DNA from: Dugong dugon
Taxonomy: Eukaryota; Chordata; Mammalia; Sirenia; Dugongidae
Assembly: GCA_030035585.1 (NCBI GenBank)
Contig: CM057481.1
Location: forward strand, 58,227,128 to 58,291,127
Direction: 5' to 3'
Length of the DNA: 64,000 bases
A program made the position numbers and the translations under genes. This document shows positions 10,056-20,936 of the stretch, in pieces. Position 1 is the first letter of the stretch. Every line of letters begins with the position of its first letter. The notes beneath the pieces were generated by a model that worked only from the letters and a program-made list of their open reading frames with translations, ran no database searches and was not told the DNA's origin.

Positions 10056-10445
10056 GATGTTGTGTTCTTGTTGTTAGTTGCCATGGAACTGGCTCCAATT
10101 CATGACAACCCCATGTACGACAGAATGAAACTTTGCCCAGTCCTGTACCATCTTCATGATCATTGGTACGCTCACGTGCATTGTTGTGGCCACTGTGTGT
10201 TTTGAGTGACTTCCAACCTAGCGGTCTTCACTTCTTGCACTATATTGGACAATATTCTGTTGTGATTCATAGGGTTTTCATGGGCTAATTTTTGGAAGTG
10301 GATCACCAGGCCTTTCTTCCTAGTCATACTGAGGTGGCTTGTGTGTTGCTGTGTTGATGTAAGCTGTGCCACTGGTATTTCAAATACCAGCAGCATCACT
10401 CATGCTGACATAATTCAGCAGAGCTTCCACACTAGGGAAGAAAGG
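10056..10445 (-). mobile_element. Non-autonomous RTE derivative, internally deleted, 5'-inverted
   Basis: Flanked by 9-bp direct repeats CTTAGGGAA at 10047-10055 and 10446-10454, so the unit is complete. On the minus strand the last ~135 bp match the RTE 3' end. They are joined, at about 10199, to a block from the RTE 5' region, with the ~2.9 kb coding part missing. The outermost ~130 bp (10316-10445) match the RTE 5' head but in the opposite orientation: 'ggcttgtgtgttgctgtg' on the plus strand here corresponds to the same plus-strand text in the sense RTE at 47048. That is a 5' inversion of the sort produced by twin priming. Confidence 0.75.
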
Positions 10446-10520
10446 CTTAGGGAAATAAAATTGAGTGTTTTTCTAACTCATCTACAACTCTTGTTGCTCA
10501 TTATTTAATTTAACCTTGAG

Positions 10521-10631
10521 TTTGCAAGTAGATCACCAGGCTTCCTCCGAGGCACCTCTGGGTGGACATGAACCTCTAATCTTTCAGTTAGTAGCCGAGA
10601 TTGTTAACTATTTGCACTACCCAGGGACTCC
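10521..10631 (-). mobile_element. Afrotherian SINE, type A, 5' half only
   Basis: Antisense 'gtagatcaccaggcttcctc' through 'cccagggactcc'. The 3' half of the element is absent. Confidence 0.8.
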
Positions 10632-10642
10632 ATCAGTAGAGA

Positions 10643-10908
10643 TTGTTGTTTTTGTGAGTTGCCATTGAGTCAGCTCTGAATCATGACACCCAGGTGCAAC
10701 AGAACAAAACGTCGCCCCGTTCTGTGCCATCTTCACAATTGTTGCTGTGTTCGAGTCCATTGTTGCGGCTGCTGTGTATTTTGAGTGCCTTGCAATCTAG
10801 GAGGCTCATCTTCCAGCACTATATTGGACAGTATTCTGTTGTGATCCATAGGATTTCCATTGGTTAAGTAGATCACCTGGGCTTTGTTCCTAGTCTGTTT
10901 TACTATGG
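10643..10908 (-). mobile_element. Second copy of the RTE deletion derivative
   Basis: Has the same RTE 3'-end block joined to the same RTE 5'-region block as the copy at 10056, with the junction at about 10777 ('gctgctgtgt' to 'attttgagtgc'). The 5' side is not inverted here; it ends within 'cctagtctgttttactatgg', matching the RTE sense head in normal order, and is truncated there. Confidence 0.7.
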
Positions 10909-11112
10909 TGTTGTTATTAGTTGTCACTGAGTTGATTCTGACTCATGGCAACCCCATGTGTGCAGATTAGAGCTGCACCATAGAGTTTTCAAGGCTTGAC
11001 TTTTCAGAAGCAGATCCTCACGCCTATCTTCTGAGTCACCTCTGTAGATTCAAACCACCAACCTTTTGGTTAGCAGTTGAGCGCTTAACCATTTGTGCCA
11101 CTCAGGGACTCC
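10909..11112 (-). mobile_element. Afrotherian SINE, type A
   Basis: Antisense copy from 'ttgtcactgagttgattctg' to 'gccactcagggactcc', inserted directly against the RTE derivative. Confidence 0.88.
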
Positions 11113-11123
11113 TTTGTCTTAGT

Positions 11124-11284
11124 ATACCAAAAACCCATTGCCTTCGAGTCTATTCTGACTCATAGTGACCCTACAGGACAGAGTAGAACCGCCCCATAGA
11201 GCTTCCAAGGAGCGGCTGGTGGATTCGAACTGCTGACCTTTTGGTTAGCAGCTGAGCTCTTAACCACTGCACCGCCAGGGCTCC
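11124..11284 (-). mobile_element. Afrotherian SINE, type B (short form)
   Basis: Antisense copy ending 'ccgccagggctcc'. B box GGTTCGAA-like 'gattcgaactgctgac' is well kept. Type B begins 'ggagccctggtggcgcagtg'. This is the short form without the 'gaaagatgtggcagtctgct' block. Confidence 0.92.
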
Positions 11285-12429
11285 TTGTAATAGTATAGGA
11301 ACTCTTAAATAAGCATCATTAATGTCCTCCAAAGAACTGAAAGGGTATGTATATGTATGAGATGGTATGAATGTTCTGGGGCAGTTTTGTCCTGATTAAG
11401 ATAATTGAGACATCTCTGGTGAAAAAGGGTAAAGGGAATTGAAAGTTTGGTAACTGATTGTAGAAGAAAAGAACTGTGATGAACTCAGGCGCAGGTCATT
11501 CCAGCCTTTCTTCCCATTTACAAGACAATGAGAAAGTAATGATTAAATGGAAAGACATCAGCAGAACGCACACAGTTTACTGAATTGTTCATTGCAAAGA
11601 TTATTGTAACCAGAGCAATTACTGTCTTCATTATGATCATAAGAAAAATTATTCATTTCCAGAGACTTATTTGCTGTGCTGCAATATTACTTCTATTTTG
11701 CAAAATAATATACATGGTATCTTGGTAAGCATTTTCTGGAAACAATTTCTCATTGATTAAAAATTGCAAATCTTTTTCTGGATAATTCTAATGTTTGTTG
11801 CTATATATCTGGACAGTAGGCATTTCTCGGAACATAGGCTTCATGTGAGAAATCACTGCATCTGAAGGATCTGTGAACTCCTGAAATTAAATGCAAAATT
11901 TGGAGGTATAAGTGCATATTTCTGAGAAAAGAGGTCGTGTTTCCAGATATTCAAAAGTGTCTAGAAATTAAAAAAAAAAAGACACCTTTTTGCTTCAAAT
12001 GTACAAACTTTCTCCATTTCTAGTTGGCCCAGTGTATCTTCCATCAACTTCCAGCAGTGTTTTAGATTCATGCAAGTGGATTCTAATGCTTAATACTGTC
12101 ACAGAGATGCTTACACATCTAAATATACATGTATGGCATGTGAGAGTCCGATAAAATAAATACACACATTTGGAAAAAATTTTATCGTGGTTGATGAGGA
12201 CCAAAGAATTCAACCATCTTTTCTTTCTGTATTTAATTTTAGCAAGCTTTCCACAATGATGCTCTTTCCACATTTTGGAGACAGGTGGGCATGATTCATA
12301 GTAAGCACAATTGTCAGAACCTGTGAGTGAGACTCAAGTCATCTTGGCTGCATCAATATAAATAAATACCTGATTTCAGCCATAATGATAGAGTGGCTCT
12401 CAGAGTGGCAAACAACACGTGCTTAAATC
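11285..12429. other. No recognisable feature
   Basis: AT-rich sequence. Short frames here have no recognisable product. Confidence 0.45.
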
Positions 12430-13131
12430 CTTCTGTAGTGCTCCATGACTCCCAGGATGAATTCAAAATTCCTTAAGTTAGCCCTGTGATCTAAGCCCAA
12501 CTTAAGTCTACAAGTTTATTTCTAAGAGAGCTTCTCAACCTCAGCACCATTGACATTTTAGGGTGGATCATTCTCTGTTGTAGGGTCTGTTCTGTGCATT
12601 GTAGGATGTTTAGCAGCATCCCTGGCCTCTATCCACCTGATGCCAGTAGCTCTCCCCCTCCAGTTGTGGCAACCAGAAATGTCTCCAGACATTGGCAAAT
12701 ATCCCCTGGAGGGCAAACCATTCTCCCCTGGTTGAGAATCACCGATTTATAACCTTTTACTTTCCCAATCTTCACTCCCCCACCATCATGAACTTCTTTC
12801 AGTTTCAGAGTGCATGCCATTCTGTCTCCTCGGTACCTTTGCACCTTCTGTGTCCTCTGCATCAGCACTCTGCCCATTCCTCTACATCTGGGAAACACCA
12901 TCTGAACTTCAGAGCTCAGCTTAGATGTCTGAATTAGGTAGGTACAGCTTCCGCCTGCATTTCTCCTTGCACAGCATGACCCTGCTGCACTGAGTAGTTG
13001 AATGTTTGCTTATCTCCAGCTCCTATTAAACACTAAGTTGCAAGAGGGCAGGATACACTTCACCAGTGTGTCCTCATTACCGGAAGCATAGTAGGTGTGC
13101 AATAAACAGTTGTTGAATAAACTAACATTTG
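12430..13131 (+). mobile_element. L2 LINE 3' part, sense, interrupted
   Basis: Contains the L2 3' UTR signature 'gcatagtaggtgtgcaataa' followed by 'gttgttgaataaa' at the end. L2-like sequence also lies upstream at 12430-12526, with a MER5A element between the two parts. Confidence 0.75.
12527..12742 (-). mobile_element. MER5A-like hAT-Charlie DNA transposon
   Basis: Ends 'ggttgagaatca' and begins 'cttctcaacc', which are the inverted termini of MER5A. The body 'aatgtctccagacattggca' and 'taggatgtttagcagcatcc' fits the family. It is non-autonomous, an old mammal-wide element, inserted in L2. Confidence 0.85.
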
Positions 13132-13155
13132 AAACCAAACAAAATTGGTCAATAG

Positions 13156-13605
13156 TTGTATGTTGTTGTTAGATGCAGTTGAGTTGGTTCCGACTCATAG
13201 CCATCCTATGTACAACAAAGTGAAACACTGCCTGGTCCTGCACCATATTCACAGTCCTTGCTACTTTGAACCCATTATGCAGACACTGTGTTAATCTATC
13301 TCACTGAGGGTCTTCCTTGTTTATGCTGACCCTCTACCTTACCAAGCATGATGTCCTTCTGATAACATGTTCAAAATACATGAGACAATGTCTTCCCGTC
13401 CTCCCTTCTAAGGAGCATTCTGGCTGTACTTCTTCCAAGAAGGATTTGTTCATTCTTCTGGTAGTCCATGGTATACTCAGTATTCTTCACCAACACCATA
13501 ATTCAAAGGCATCAATTCTTCTTTGGTCTTCCTTATTCACTGTTCAGCTTTAGCATGTATATGAGGCAATTGAAAACACTATGGCTTGGGTCAGGCACAA
13601 ATTAG
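13156..13605 (-). mobile_element. RTE LINE 3' end, 5'-truncated
   Basis: Antisense RTE from the 3' tail (tgttgttgtt, i.e. AACAACAACA on the element strand) to the tail of the reverse transcriptase region. It duplicates the first 450 bp of the longer RTE copy that begins 16 bp further on. Confidence 0.85.
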
Positions 13606-13621
13606 TTTACACAACTAGTAT

Positions 13622-16600
13622 GTTGTTGTTGTTAGGTGCCATCGAGTGGGTTCTGATTCATAACGAAACGCTGCTGGGTCTTGTGCCATCCTCACAGTCA
13701 TTGCTATATTTGAGCCCATAGTTGCGTCAATTCATCTCGTCCAGGGTCTTCCTCATTTTTTGCTGACCCTCTACCTTATGAAGCATGATGTCTTTCTCCA
13801 GGGACTGCTCCCTAGTAATAACATGTCCACAGCACATGAGACAAAGTCTAACCTTCCTTGTTTCCAAGGAGTGCTCTGTATTTCTTCCAAGACACACTTG
13901 TTTGTTCTGGCAGTCTATGGTATATTCAACACTCTTCACCAACACCATAATTCAAAGGCATCAATTCTTCTTTGGTCTTCCTTATTCATTGCCCAGCTTT
14001 CACATGCATATGTGGCAATTAAAAACACTACGGCTTGGATCAGGCTCACTTTAGTCATCAAAATGACATCTTTGCTTTTGAACACTTTAAAGAGGTCTTT
14101 TGCAGCAGATTTGCCCAATGCAATGCATCTTTTGTGTTCTTGACTACTGCTTCCATGGGTGTTGTTTGTGAATCCAAGTAAAATGAAATCCTTGACAACT
14201 TCAGTATTCCCTCTGCTTATCATGATATTGCCTATTGGTCCAGTTGTGAGGATTTTTATTTTCTTTATGTTGAGCTGTAATCCATACTGACGGTTCTAGT
14301 CTTCGAAATTCATCAGTAAGTGCTTCAAGTCCTCTTCACTTTCAGCAAGCAAGGTGTGTCATCTGCATAACACAAGTTGTTAATGAGTCTTCCTCCAATC
14401 CTGATGCTTCTTCTTTGTATAGTCCAGCTTCTTGAATGATTTGCTCAGCATACAGATTGAATAAGTATGGTGAAAGGATAGAACCCTGATGCACACCTTT
14501 CCTGACTTTAAACCATACAGTATCCCATAGTTCTGTTAGAACGACTGCCTCTTGATCTATGTACAGGTTCCTCATGAGCACAATTAACTCTTCCAGGATT
14601 CCCATTCTTCACAATATTATCCATAATTTATGATCCACACAGTGAAAAGCCTTTGCATAGTCAACAAAACGTAGGTAAACTTCCTTCTGGTATTCTCTGC
14701 TTTCAGCCAGGATCCGTCTGACATCAGCAATGATGTTCTTTGTACCACATCCTCTTCTGAATCTAGCTTGAATTTCTGGAAGTTCCCAGTGTATGTACCG
14801 CTCCAAATGCTTTTGAATGATCTGAAGATTTTACTTGTGGGTGATATTAATGATATTGTTTGATAATTCCTGCATTCAGTTGGATCATCTTTCTTTGGAA
14901 TAGGCGTAAGTATGGAATAGGCATGTCTTACAGTTGGTTGGCCAGGTAGCTGTCTTCCAAATTTTTGGCATACGCAAGTGAGCCCTTCCAGCATTGCATC
15001 CATTTGTTGAAATGTCTCAACTGGTATTCCATCAATTCCTGGAGACTTGTTTTTTGCCAATGCCTTCAGTGCAGCTTGGACTTCTTCCTTCAGTACCATC
15101 GGTTCTTGATCATATGCTACCTCCTGAAATGATTGAACGTCCACCAATTCTTTTTGGTACAGTGACTCTGTGTATTCCTTCCATCTTATTTGGATGCTTC
15201 CTGCATCATTCAGTATTTTGCCCATAGAATCCTTCACTATTGCAACTCGAGGCTTGAATTTTTCCTTCAGTTCCTTCAGCTTGAAAAATGCCAAGCATGT
15301 TCTTTCCTTTTGGTTTTCTAACTCCAGGTCTTTGCACATGTCATTATAATATTTTGCTTGTCTTCTTGAGCCACCCTTTGAAATCTTGCATTCGGCTCTT
15401 TTACTTCACCATTTCTTCCTTTGCTTTAGCTACTCTGTATTCAGTAACAAGCTTCAGAATCTCTTCTGATAACCATTTTGGTCTTTTCTTTCTTTCCTGT
15501 CTTTTTAATGACCTTTTGCTTTCTTCATGTATGATGTCCTTGATGTCATCCCACACTTGTCTGGTGTTGGTCATTAGTGTTCAATGTGTCAAATCTAGAA
15601 ATGGTCTCTAAATTCAGATGGAATATACTCAAGGTCATACTTTGGCTTCTGTGGACTTGTTTTAATTTTCTTCAGCTTCAGCTTGACTTGCATGTGAGTA
15701 ATTGATGGTCTGTTCTGCAGTCAGCCCCTGGCCTTGTTCTGACTGATGATATTGAGCTTTTCCATCATCTGTTTCCACAGATGCAGTTGACTTGATTCCT
15801 GTGTTTTCCATCCAATGAGGTCCGTGTGTATAGCCACCGTTTATGTTGTTGTAAAAAACGTATTTGCAATGAAGAAGTTGTTGGTCTTGCAAAATTCTAT
15901 CATGCGATCTCCAGCATTGTTTCTATCACCAAGGCCACATTTTCCAACTACCAATCCTTCTTCTTTGTTTCCCACTTTAGCATTCCAATCACCAGTAATT
16001 ATCAATGCATCTTGATTGCACGTTTGATCAATTTCAGACTGCAGAAGTTGGTGAAAATGTTCAATTTCTTCATCTTTGGCATTAGTGGTTTGTATGTAAA
16101 TTTGAATAATAGTCATATTAACTGGTCTTCCCTGTAGGTGTATGAATATTATCCTATTACTCATAGTGTTGTACTTTAGGATAGATTAACATGTTCTTTT
16201 TGACGATGAATGTGACGCCATTCCGCTTCAATTTGTCATTCCCAGCATAGTAAGACTGTATGATTGTCTGATTCAAGATGGCCAATACCAGTCTATTTCA
16301 GCTCACTAATGCCTAGGATATTTACTGATCTTTATGCATTCCATTTCATTTTTGATGACTTCCAATTTTCCTAGATTCATACTTCATACATTCCGTGTTC
16401 CGATTACTAATGGATGTTTGCAGCTATTTCTTCTCATTTTGAGTCATGACATATCAACAAACAAAGGTCCTGAAAGCTTGACTCCATCCACATCATTAAG
16501 GTCGATTCCACTTTGAAGAGGCAGCTCCTCCCCAGTCATCTTTTGAGTGTCTTCCAACCTGACGGGCTCATCTTCTGGCACTATATCAGACAGTGTTCTG

Positions 16601-16807
16601 CTGCTATTCGTAAGGTTTTCACGGGCTAGTTTTTTCAGAAGAAGACTGCGAGGTCCTTCTTCCTAGTCTGTCTTAGTCTGGAAGCTCAGCTGAAACCTGT
16701 CCACCATGGATGACCCTGTTGGTAGTTGAAACACCACTGGCGAATCTTGCAGTATCACAGCAATGCTCAAGCAACCACAGTACTACAAACTGACAAACGA
16801 GTATAAT
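13622..16807 (-). mobile_element. RTE/BovB-clade LINE, near full length
   Basis: About 3.2 kb, minus strand, with the AACAACAACAAC-type tail at 13622 and the 5' head at about 16800 (lacking the terminal hairpin seen in the copy at 46993). ACTAGTAT at 13614-13621 and 16808-16815 is a candidate 8-bp target duplication. A few non-RTE bases lie between the 5' head and the right repeat, so the duplication is likely but not certain. Confidence 0.85.
13936..16164 (-). pseudogene. Broken RTE polyprotein (endonuclease, reverse transcriptase)
   Basis: RTEs encode one protein with an N-terminal AP-like endonuclease and a C-terminal reverse transcriptase. Here the endonuclease survives at 16164-15841 (IIQIYIQTTNAKDEE, then ITGDWNAKVGNKEEG) and the RT at 15339-14342 (KSPGIDGIPVETFQQM, LTPIPKKDDPTECRNYQ, RFVDYAKAFHCVDHK and KGVHQGSILSPYLFN). 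The YADD catalytic site codons lie near 14369-14358. Just after YADD one base is missing relative to the copy near 25515 (gcaaggtgtg against gcaaggttgtg). The frame changes several times overall, so no full protein is possible. RT motifs place it in the RTE/BovB clade. Confidence 0.85.
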
Positions 16808-16815
16808 ACTAGTAT

Positions 16816-17790
16816 AATGTTACTAAAAAAAAATCATTTTCTAGTATGGTTATTAAACATTAAGATTTCAAAAAATAACCTTGGAAAAGACCTACTACAA
16901 CATGTGTCAAACACAAATAACTATTTCAACTTAATTCATTCCATGCTTTTGACCTTTATAAATCTTCTTAGCTTAATTCGTTTTGTTTTTAAAACCCATA
17001 TTTTATCACTATTTGGCATATTTTTGTTTGCTGCCTATTACAACAGTAAAGGTCACATCATTAGATGAAGCCAGAAGCGGATAAAACAGTGATTTGCCAA
17101 TGGGAGACATGCTAAAAGTGGCTTCATTTTTTATAGTGTCCTACAATTTTTACCTTGGGGTTGAGTCTAAATGTTATTATTCAAAATTGAAAATTATGTC
17201 AGAAAACAATGCTGGAAAGTACACAAAATAGAAAAATTGTTTAGAAGTCCAACTCTAAAACCATGCTTGTTTTACACTGTTAAATAGTGGAAAAGTGCTT
17301 AAGATATCTTGGCTGACAAGAGAATTTAGAGGACTATTAAATAAAAGCTGCTTAAGTTAGTATGGATTTCCTGTACCGTGTTTTACTTTGGTTCTTATTA
17401 CCAACATTTTTTCTAATGATTAAAGAAAATAATTTTTAATAATACTTATATGTCAGCCAGATAATTATTTGATATGTACCCAACTGGACACAAACTGCAA
17501 TAGTCCATTCTCGGCAATGTTGTATGAGACATGAAGCAATAGTCATTGTCATTATCTGGGCACTGTTTCTCATTTCAAGGACTTTTCACTGTCCAAATGC
17601 TTTACTGAGTGTCAACTCTATGCAAGCACTTTGAGGAGATAACAAGAGATAACTGAAAACAGCATGAGCCTCACGGATCTGCCAGTTTGTAAGGATAAAA
17701 GACATGTATGCAGAAGACTATACTTAAGTAAAGACAGCTCCGTGTGTTAAAGATAAACAGAATGAATTCAAAGAACAAAGGGATTATATT
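16816..17790. other. No recognisable feature
   Basis: AT-rich sequence between the RTE and a GT microsatellite. The 101-codon frame at 16763-17068 starts in RTE sequence and has no recognisable product. Confidence 0.45.
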
Positions 17791-17793
<3 letters not shown>

Positions 17794-17828
<35 letters not shown>

Positions 17829-17831
17829 TGT
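17794..17831. repeat. (GT)n microsatellite
   Basis: Uninterrupted GT run of about 15 units followed by 'tttgtg'. Confidence 0.95.
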
Positions 17832-18104
17832 TTATAATGGGGAGGTCACTCAGAAAGCAGGGCATTCTAGATTAAATATGTTTAAAGGCATTATTTATAT
17901 AAGGCATATTTTGGTAACAGTCAACAGAGAATAGAAGTATTTAGAGGTAAGGGCTAGAATGTTTGGGACTTAACTTGTCACAGTGAAGAATATGTCTTTA
18001 CCGTGGTTGACAGGAGCTACATTTTAATAATTTTTGTTTCTATTCACAAGTATTGAGTAAAATGCTTGTCAGTCAATAATTCTTGTAGTTGCTGGTGGTG
18101 ATGG

Positions 18105-18186
18105 AGTGTGTGTGTGTATGTGTGTGTGTGTGTAAGGAAGGAAAGAGGGAGGAAGGGAGGGACGGAAGTAAGGAAGGAAGGAAGAT
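18105..18186. repeat. Compound (GT)n and GGAAGG-rich purine tract
   Basis: Alternating GT, interrupted once, passes directly into about 50 bp of almost pure purine on the plus strand (aaggaaggaaagagggagga). Confidence 0.92.
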
Positions 18187-18479
18187 ATATGCTTATAAGG
18201 AGCCACTAGAGATTTTTACATCAGGATAATATAACTTTAGCTAGGTTGAATAAATCATCTAGCAGTAAGCATGGGCTAGACAGGAAAATAAAGAGACACG
18301 TGACAAGTTGACTAGGTGCTCTGTAGATGACCATGGAGATAACAAAGAAGAGGATGAGGAGAGAAATATTTTGTAGGGAGGATTCTAAGATGTGATAAGT
18401 TACTGAATTAGGGGCAAGCAAGAAGAACTTTTAAGAAGAAGAACTTGGCTTTTCCAGTTTCGAGTGACCAGCTATATTC
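18187..18479. other. No recognisable feature
   Basis: No frame or assignable repeat seen between the purine tract and the old repeat that follows. Confidence 0.4.
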
Positions 18480-18790
18480 CTTAGTTTATGGCCCCTTTGT
18501 CTATCTTCAAAGCCAGCAGTATAGCATCTTCTCGCCTCTCTGACCTCTGCTTCTATCTGTACATCTCCCTCACTCTGATCCTCCTGCCTCCCTCTTATAA
18601 GGACGCTTGTGATTACATTGGGCCCACCTGGACAACCCGACGTAATCTTCCCATCTCAAGATATTTAAATTAATCCCGTCAGCAAAGTCTCTTTTACCAT
18701 GCAAGGAAACATATTTACACTTTCCAGGGCTTAGGACTTGTACAACTTTGGGGGACTATTATTCATTCTTCCACAAGGTACATGCTGGGT
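18480..18790 (-). repeat. Old interspersed repeat, class uncertain (possibly LTR/MaLR-like)
   Basis: 'cttataaggacgcttgtgat', 'tgggcccacctggacaaccc' and 'gggggactattattcattct' belong to a common mammalian repeat read in antisense. I cannot name the family with confidence. Confidence 0.4.
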
Positions 18791-19206
18791 CTTGTAGGAG
18801 CTAGAGGACATGCGATCAGAAGCAAAGGTGGAAGGTTCTATTTTAGCCAAGAGAAACTGAGTAAGTTAGAGGTGGTGATTTCTAAATATGGAAAAATGAA
18901 GGAACTAAGAAACAAGAGGGTTCCGAGAAAAAGAAATGAGCTATTAATACATTTAATAACTTGGATGAATCTCAAGGGAATTATACTGAGTGAAAAAAGG
19001 CCAATTCTAAAAATGTTACATTCTGTATGATTGCGTTTATATAATATTCTTAAAATAATAAAATTTATAGAGATGGAAAACAAAGTAATGTTTGCCAAGG
19101 GTTAGGAATTAGGGGATGAATGTGCCTATAGACTAGTATATGGGAGCCCCATGGTGATGGATCAGTTCTGTATCTTTAATGCAATGTTGATTACACAAAG
19201 CTATAC

Positions 19207-19413
19207 CCAAAACGAAAACCAAACCGGTTGTGTTGATTCCAATTCATTACAACCCTATAGGACAGAGTAGAACTACCCTATAGGGTTTCCAAGGCTGTAA
19301 TCTTTACGTAAGCAGACTGCCACATCTTTTTCATGTGGAGAAAGACACATAGCAGCTGGTAGGCTGGAACAGCTGACCTTTCCATTAGCAGCCGAGCACT
19401 TCACCACTGTGCC
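19207..19413 (-). mobile_element. Afrotherian SINE, type B, long form
   Basis: Antisense copy with a near-perfect target duplication, ACACAAAGCTATAC (19193-19206) against ACACAAAACTATAC (19414-19427). It lacks the first few bases of the SINE 5' end. It sits within the L1M 3' end. Confidence 0.9.
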
Positions 19414-19447
19414 ACACAAAACTATACATGTGATAAAATTACATAAA

Positions 19448-19472
19448 CCACACACACACACACACACACACA
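19448..19472. repeat. (CA)n microsatellite
   Basis: About 12 CA units, part of the A/CA-rich stretch natural to this L1 3' region. Confidence 0.9.
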
Positions 19473-19480
19473 AGCCACGC

Positions 19481-20372
19481 AGCAGATTGTATCTTTTCAC
19501 TTTGCTTATTCAAACTGTGCTGATCAAACAATCCCGGAAGCTGGACAATAGGAAGAAGAATGCAGCAACAGGATTGGAGGAAGACTCATTAAAGACCTGC
19601 GATATGCAGATGATACGACCTTGCTTGCCAAAAATTAAGGTTTGAAGTCTTTAGTATGGATTTGAAGCCTTTGTATGGATTACACCTAAAAGTGAAGAAA
19701 ATGAAAATCTTCACAAGTGGACTGATAAACAATATCATGATAAATGGAGAAAAATTGAAGTCGTCAACAATTCCATTCTACTGTACTTGGATCAACAGTC
19801 AACATTCATGGAAACAGCAGTCAAGAAATCAAATAATTGTACTGGGGAAATCTTCTGCAAAAGACTATTTTAAAGTTTTAAAAAGCAAAGCTATCACTTC
19901 AATGACTATGGTGCACCAGACCCAAGCCATGGTCTTTTCAATCGCCTTACATGCATGTGAAAGCTGGACAATAAAAAAGGAAGACAGAAGAAGATTGATG
20001 CATTCAAATTGTGGTGTTGAAGAATATTTAACATACCTTCGACTGCCAGAAGAACAAACAAATCAGTCTTGGAAGAAATACAACCAGAATACTCCTCTTA
20101 GAAGCAAGGATGGGAAAACTTCAGCTTGCTTACTTTGGACACTTAACCAGGAAAGACTAATTGCTAGGAACAGACATTATGTTTGGTAAAGAGGAGGATC
20201 AGTAAAAATGAGGGAAACTGTCAATGAAATGGATTGACACAAAAACCTCAACAATGGACTCAAACACACCAATGATCATGAAGACAATACAGGAAAGGGC
20301 ATGTTTTCATTCTGTTGTACAAAAGGCCTCCACGAGTTGGAGCCAGCTTAGCAGCAGCTAATAATAACAACA
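19481..20372 (+). mobile_element. RTE LINE 3' part, sense, 5'-truncated
   Basis: Starts in the RT domain ('gcagattgtatcttttcact'), passes the catalytic-site region 'tgcgatatgcagatgatacg' (RYADDT) at about 19599, and ends 'taataataacaaca'. A 177-codon frame at 19656-20189 covers the C-terminus (FYCTWINSQHSWKQQ, LHACESWTIKKEDRRR). It has frame breaks. It is inserted in the CA-rich part of an L1M. Confidence 0.88.
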
Positions 20373-20936
20373 CACATACACACGCATGCTTGCAAAACTG
20401 GTGAAATCTGAATAAGTTCTATGGATTACGCCAATGACGATTTCCTGGTTTTGATACTGTGTTACAATTATGTAAGATGTTACTGTTGGGGGTGCGAGGC
20501 TAGAAAAAGGATGCACGAGTCATTTTTTGGCACAGTTTTTGGCAGCCTCATGAGAATCTATAATTATTTTCAAATGAAAAGTTAATTTAAAAAACAATGA
20601 AATACCACAACACACCTATTAGAATGGTTAAAATAAAATTGGTAACAATACCAAGTGCTGGAAAGAAAGCAGAGCATCTAGAACTCTCATACATTACTAG
20701 TAGGAATGCAAAATGGTACAGTGACTTTGGAAAACTGTTTGGCAGTTTCTTATAAAGTAAAACTTACATTTATTGTATGACCCTGCAATCCCACTCCTGG
20801 GTTTCTACCCTGGTAAAATAAAAAAATATACACAAATGACAAATAAGTACAGGAAACATTGCTTAATATCACCAACTATTAGGGAAATGCAAATTAAAAC
20901 CATGATAAGATACACCCATTAGAGTGGCTAAATTTT

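Larger units (their letters stand above)
18930..20600 (+). mobile_element. L1M 3' end, sense, split by a SINE and an RTE
   Basis: Three pieces of one L1 3' end lie in order at 18930-19206, 19414-19480 and 20373-20600. They contain 'gaatctcaagggaattatac', then 'acaaaactatacatgtgata', then 'ttcctggttttgatactgtg' and a 'tcaaatgaaaagttaattt' end. Confidence 0.8.

Noticed and set aside
17671-17865. Frame encoding a His-Thr repeat
   Set aside because: It is a translation of the GT/CA microsatellite.
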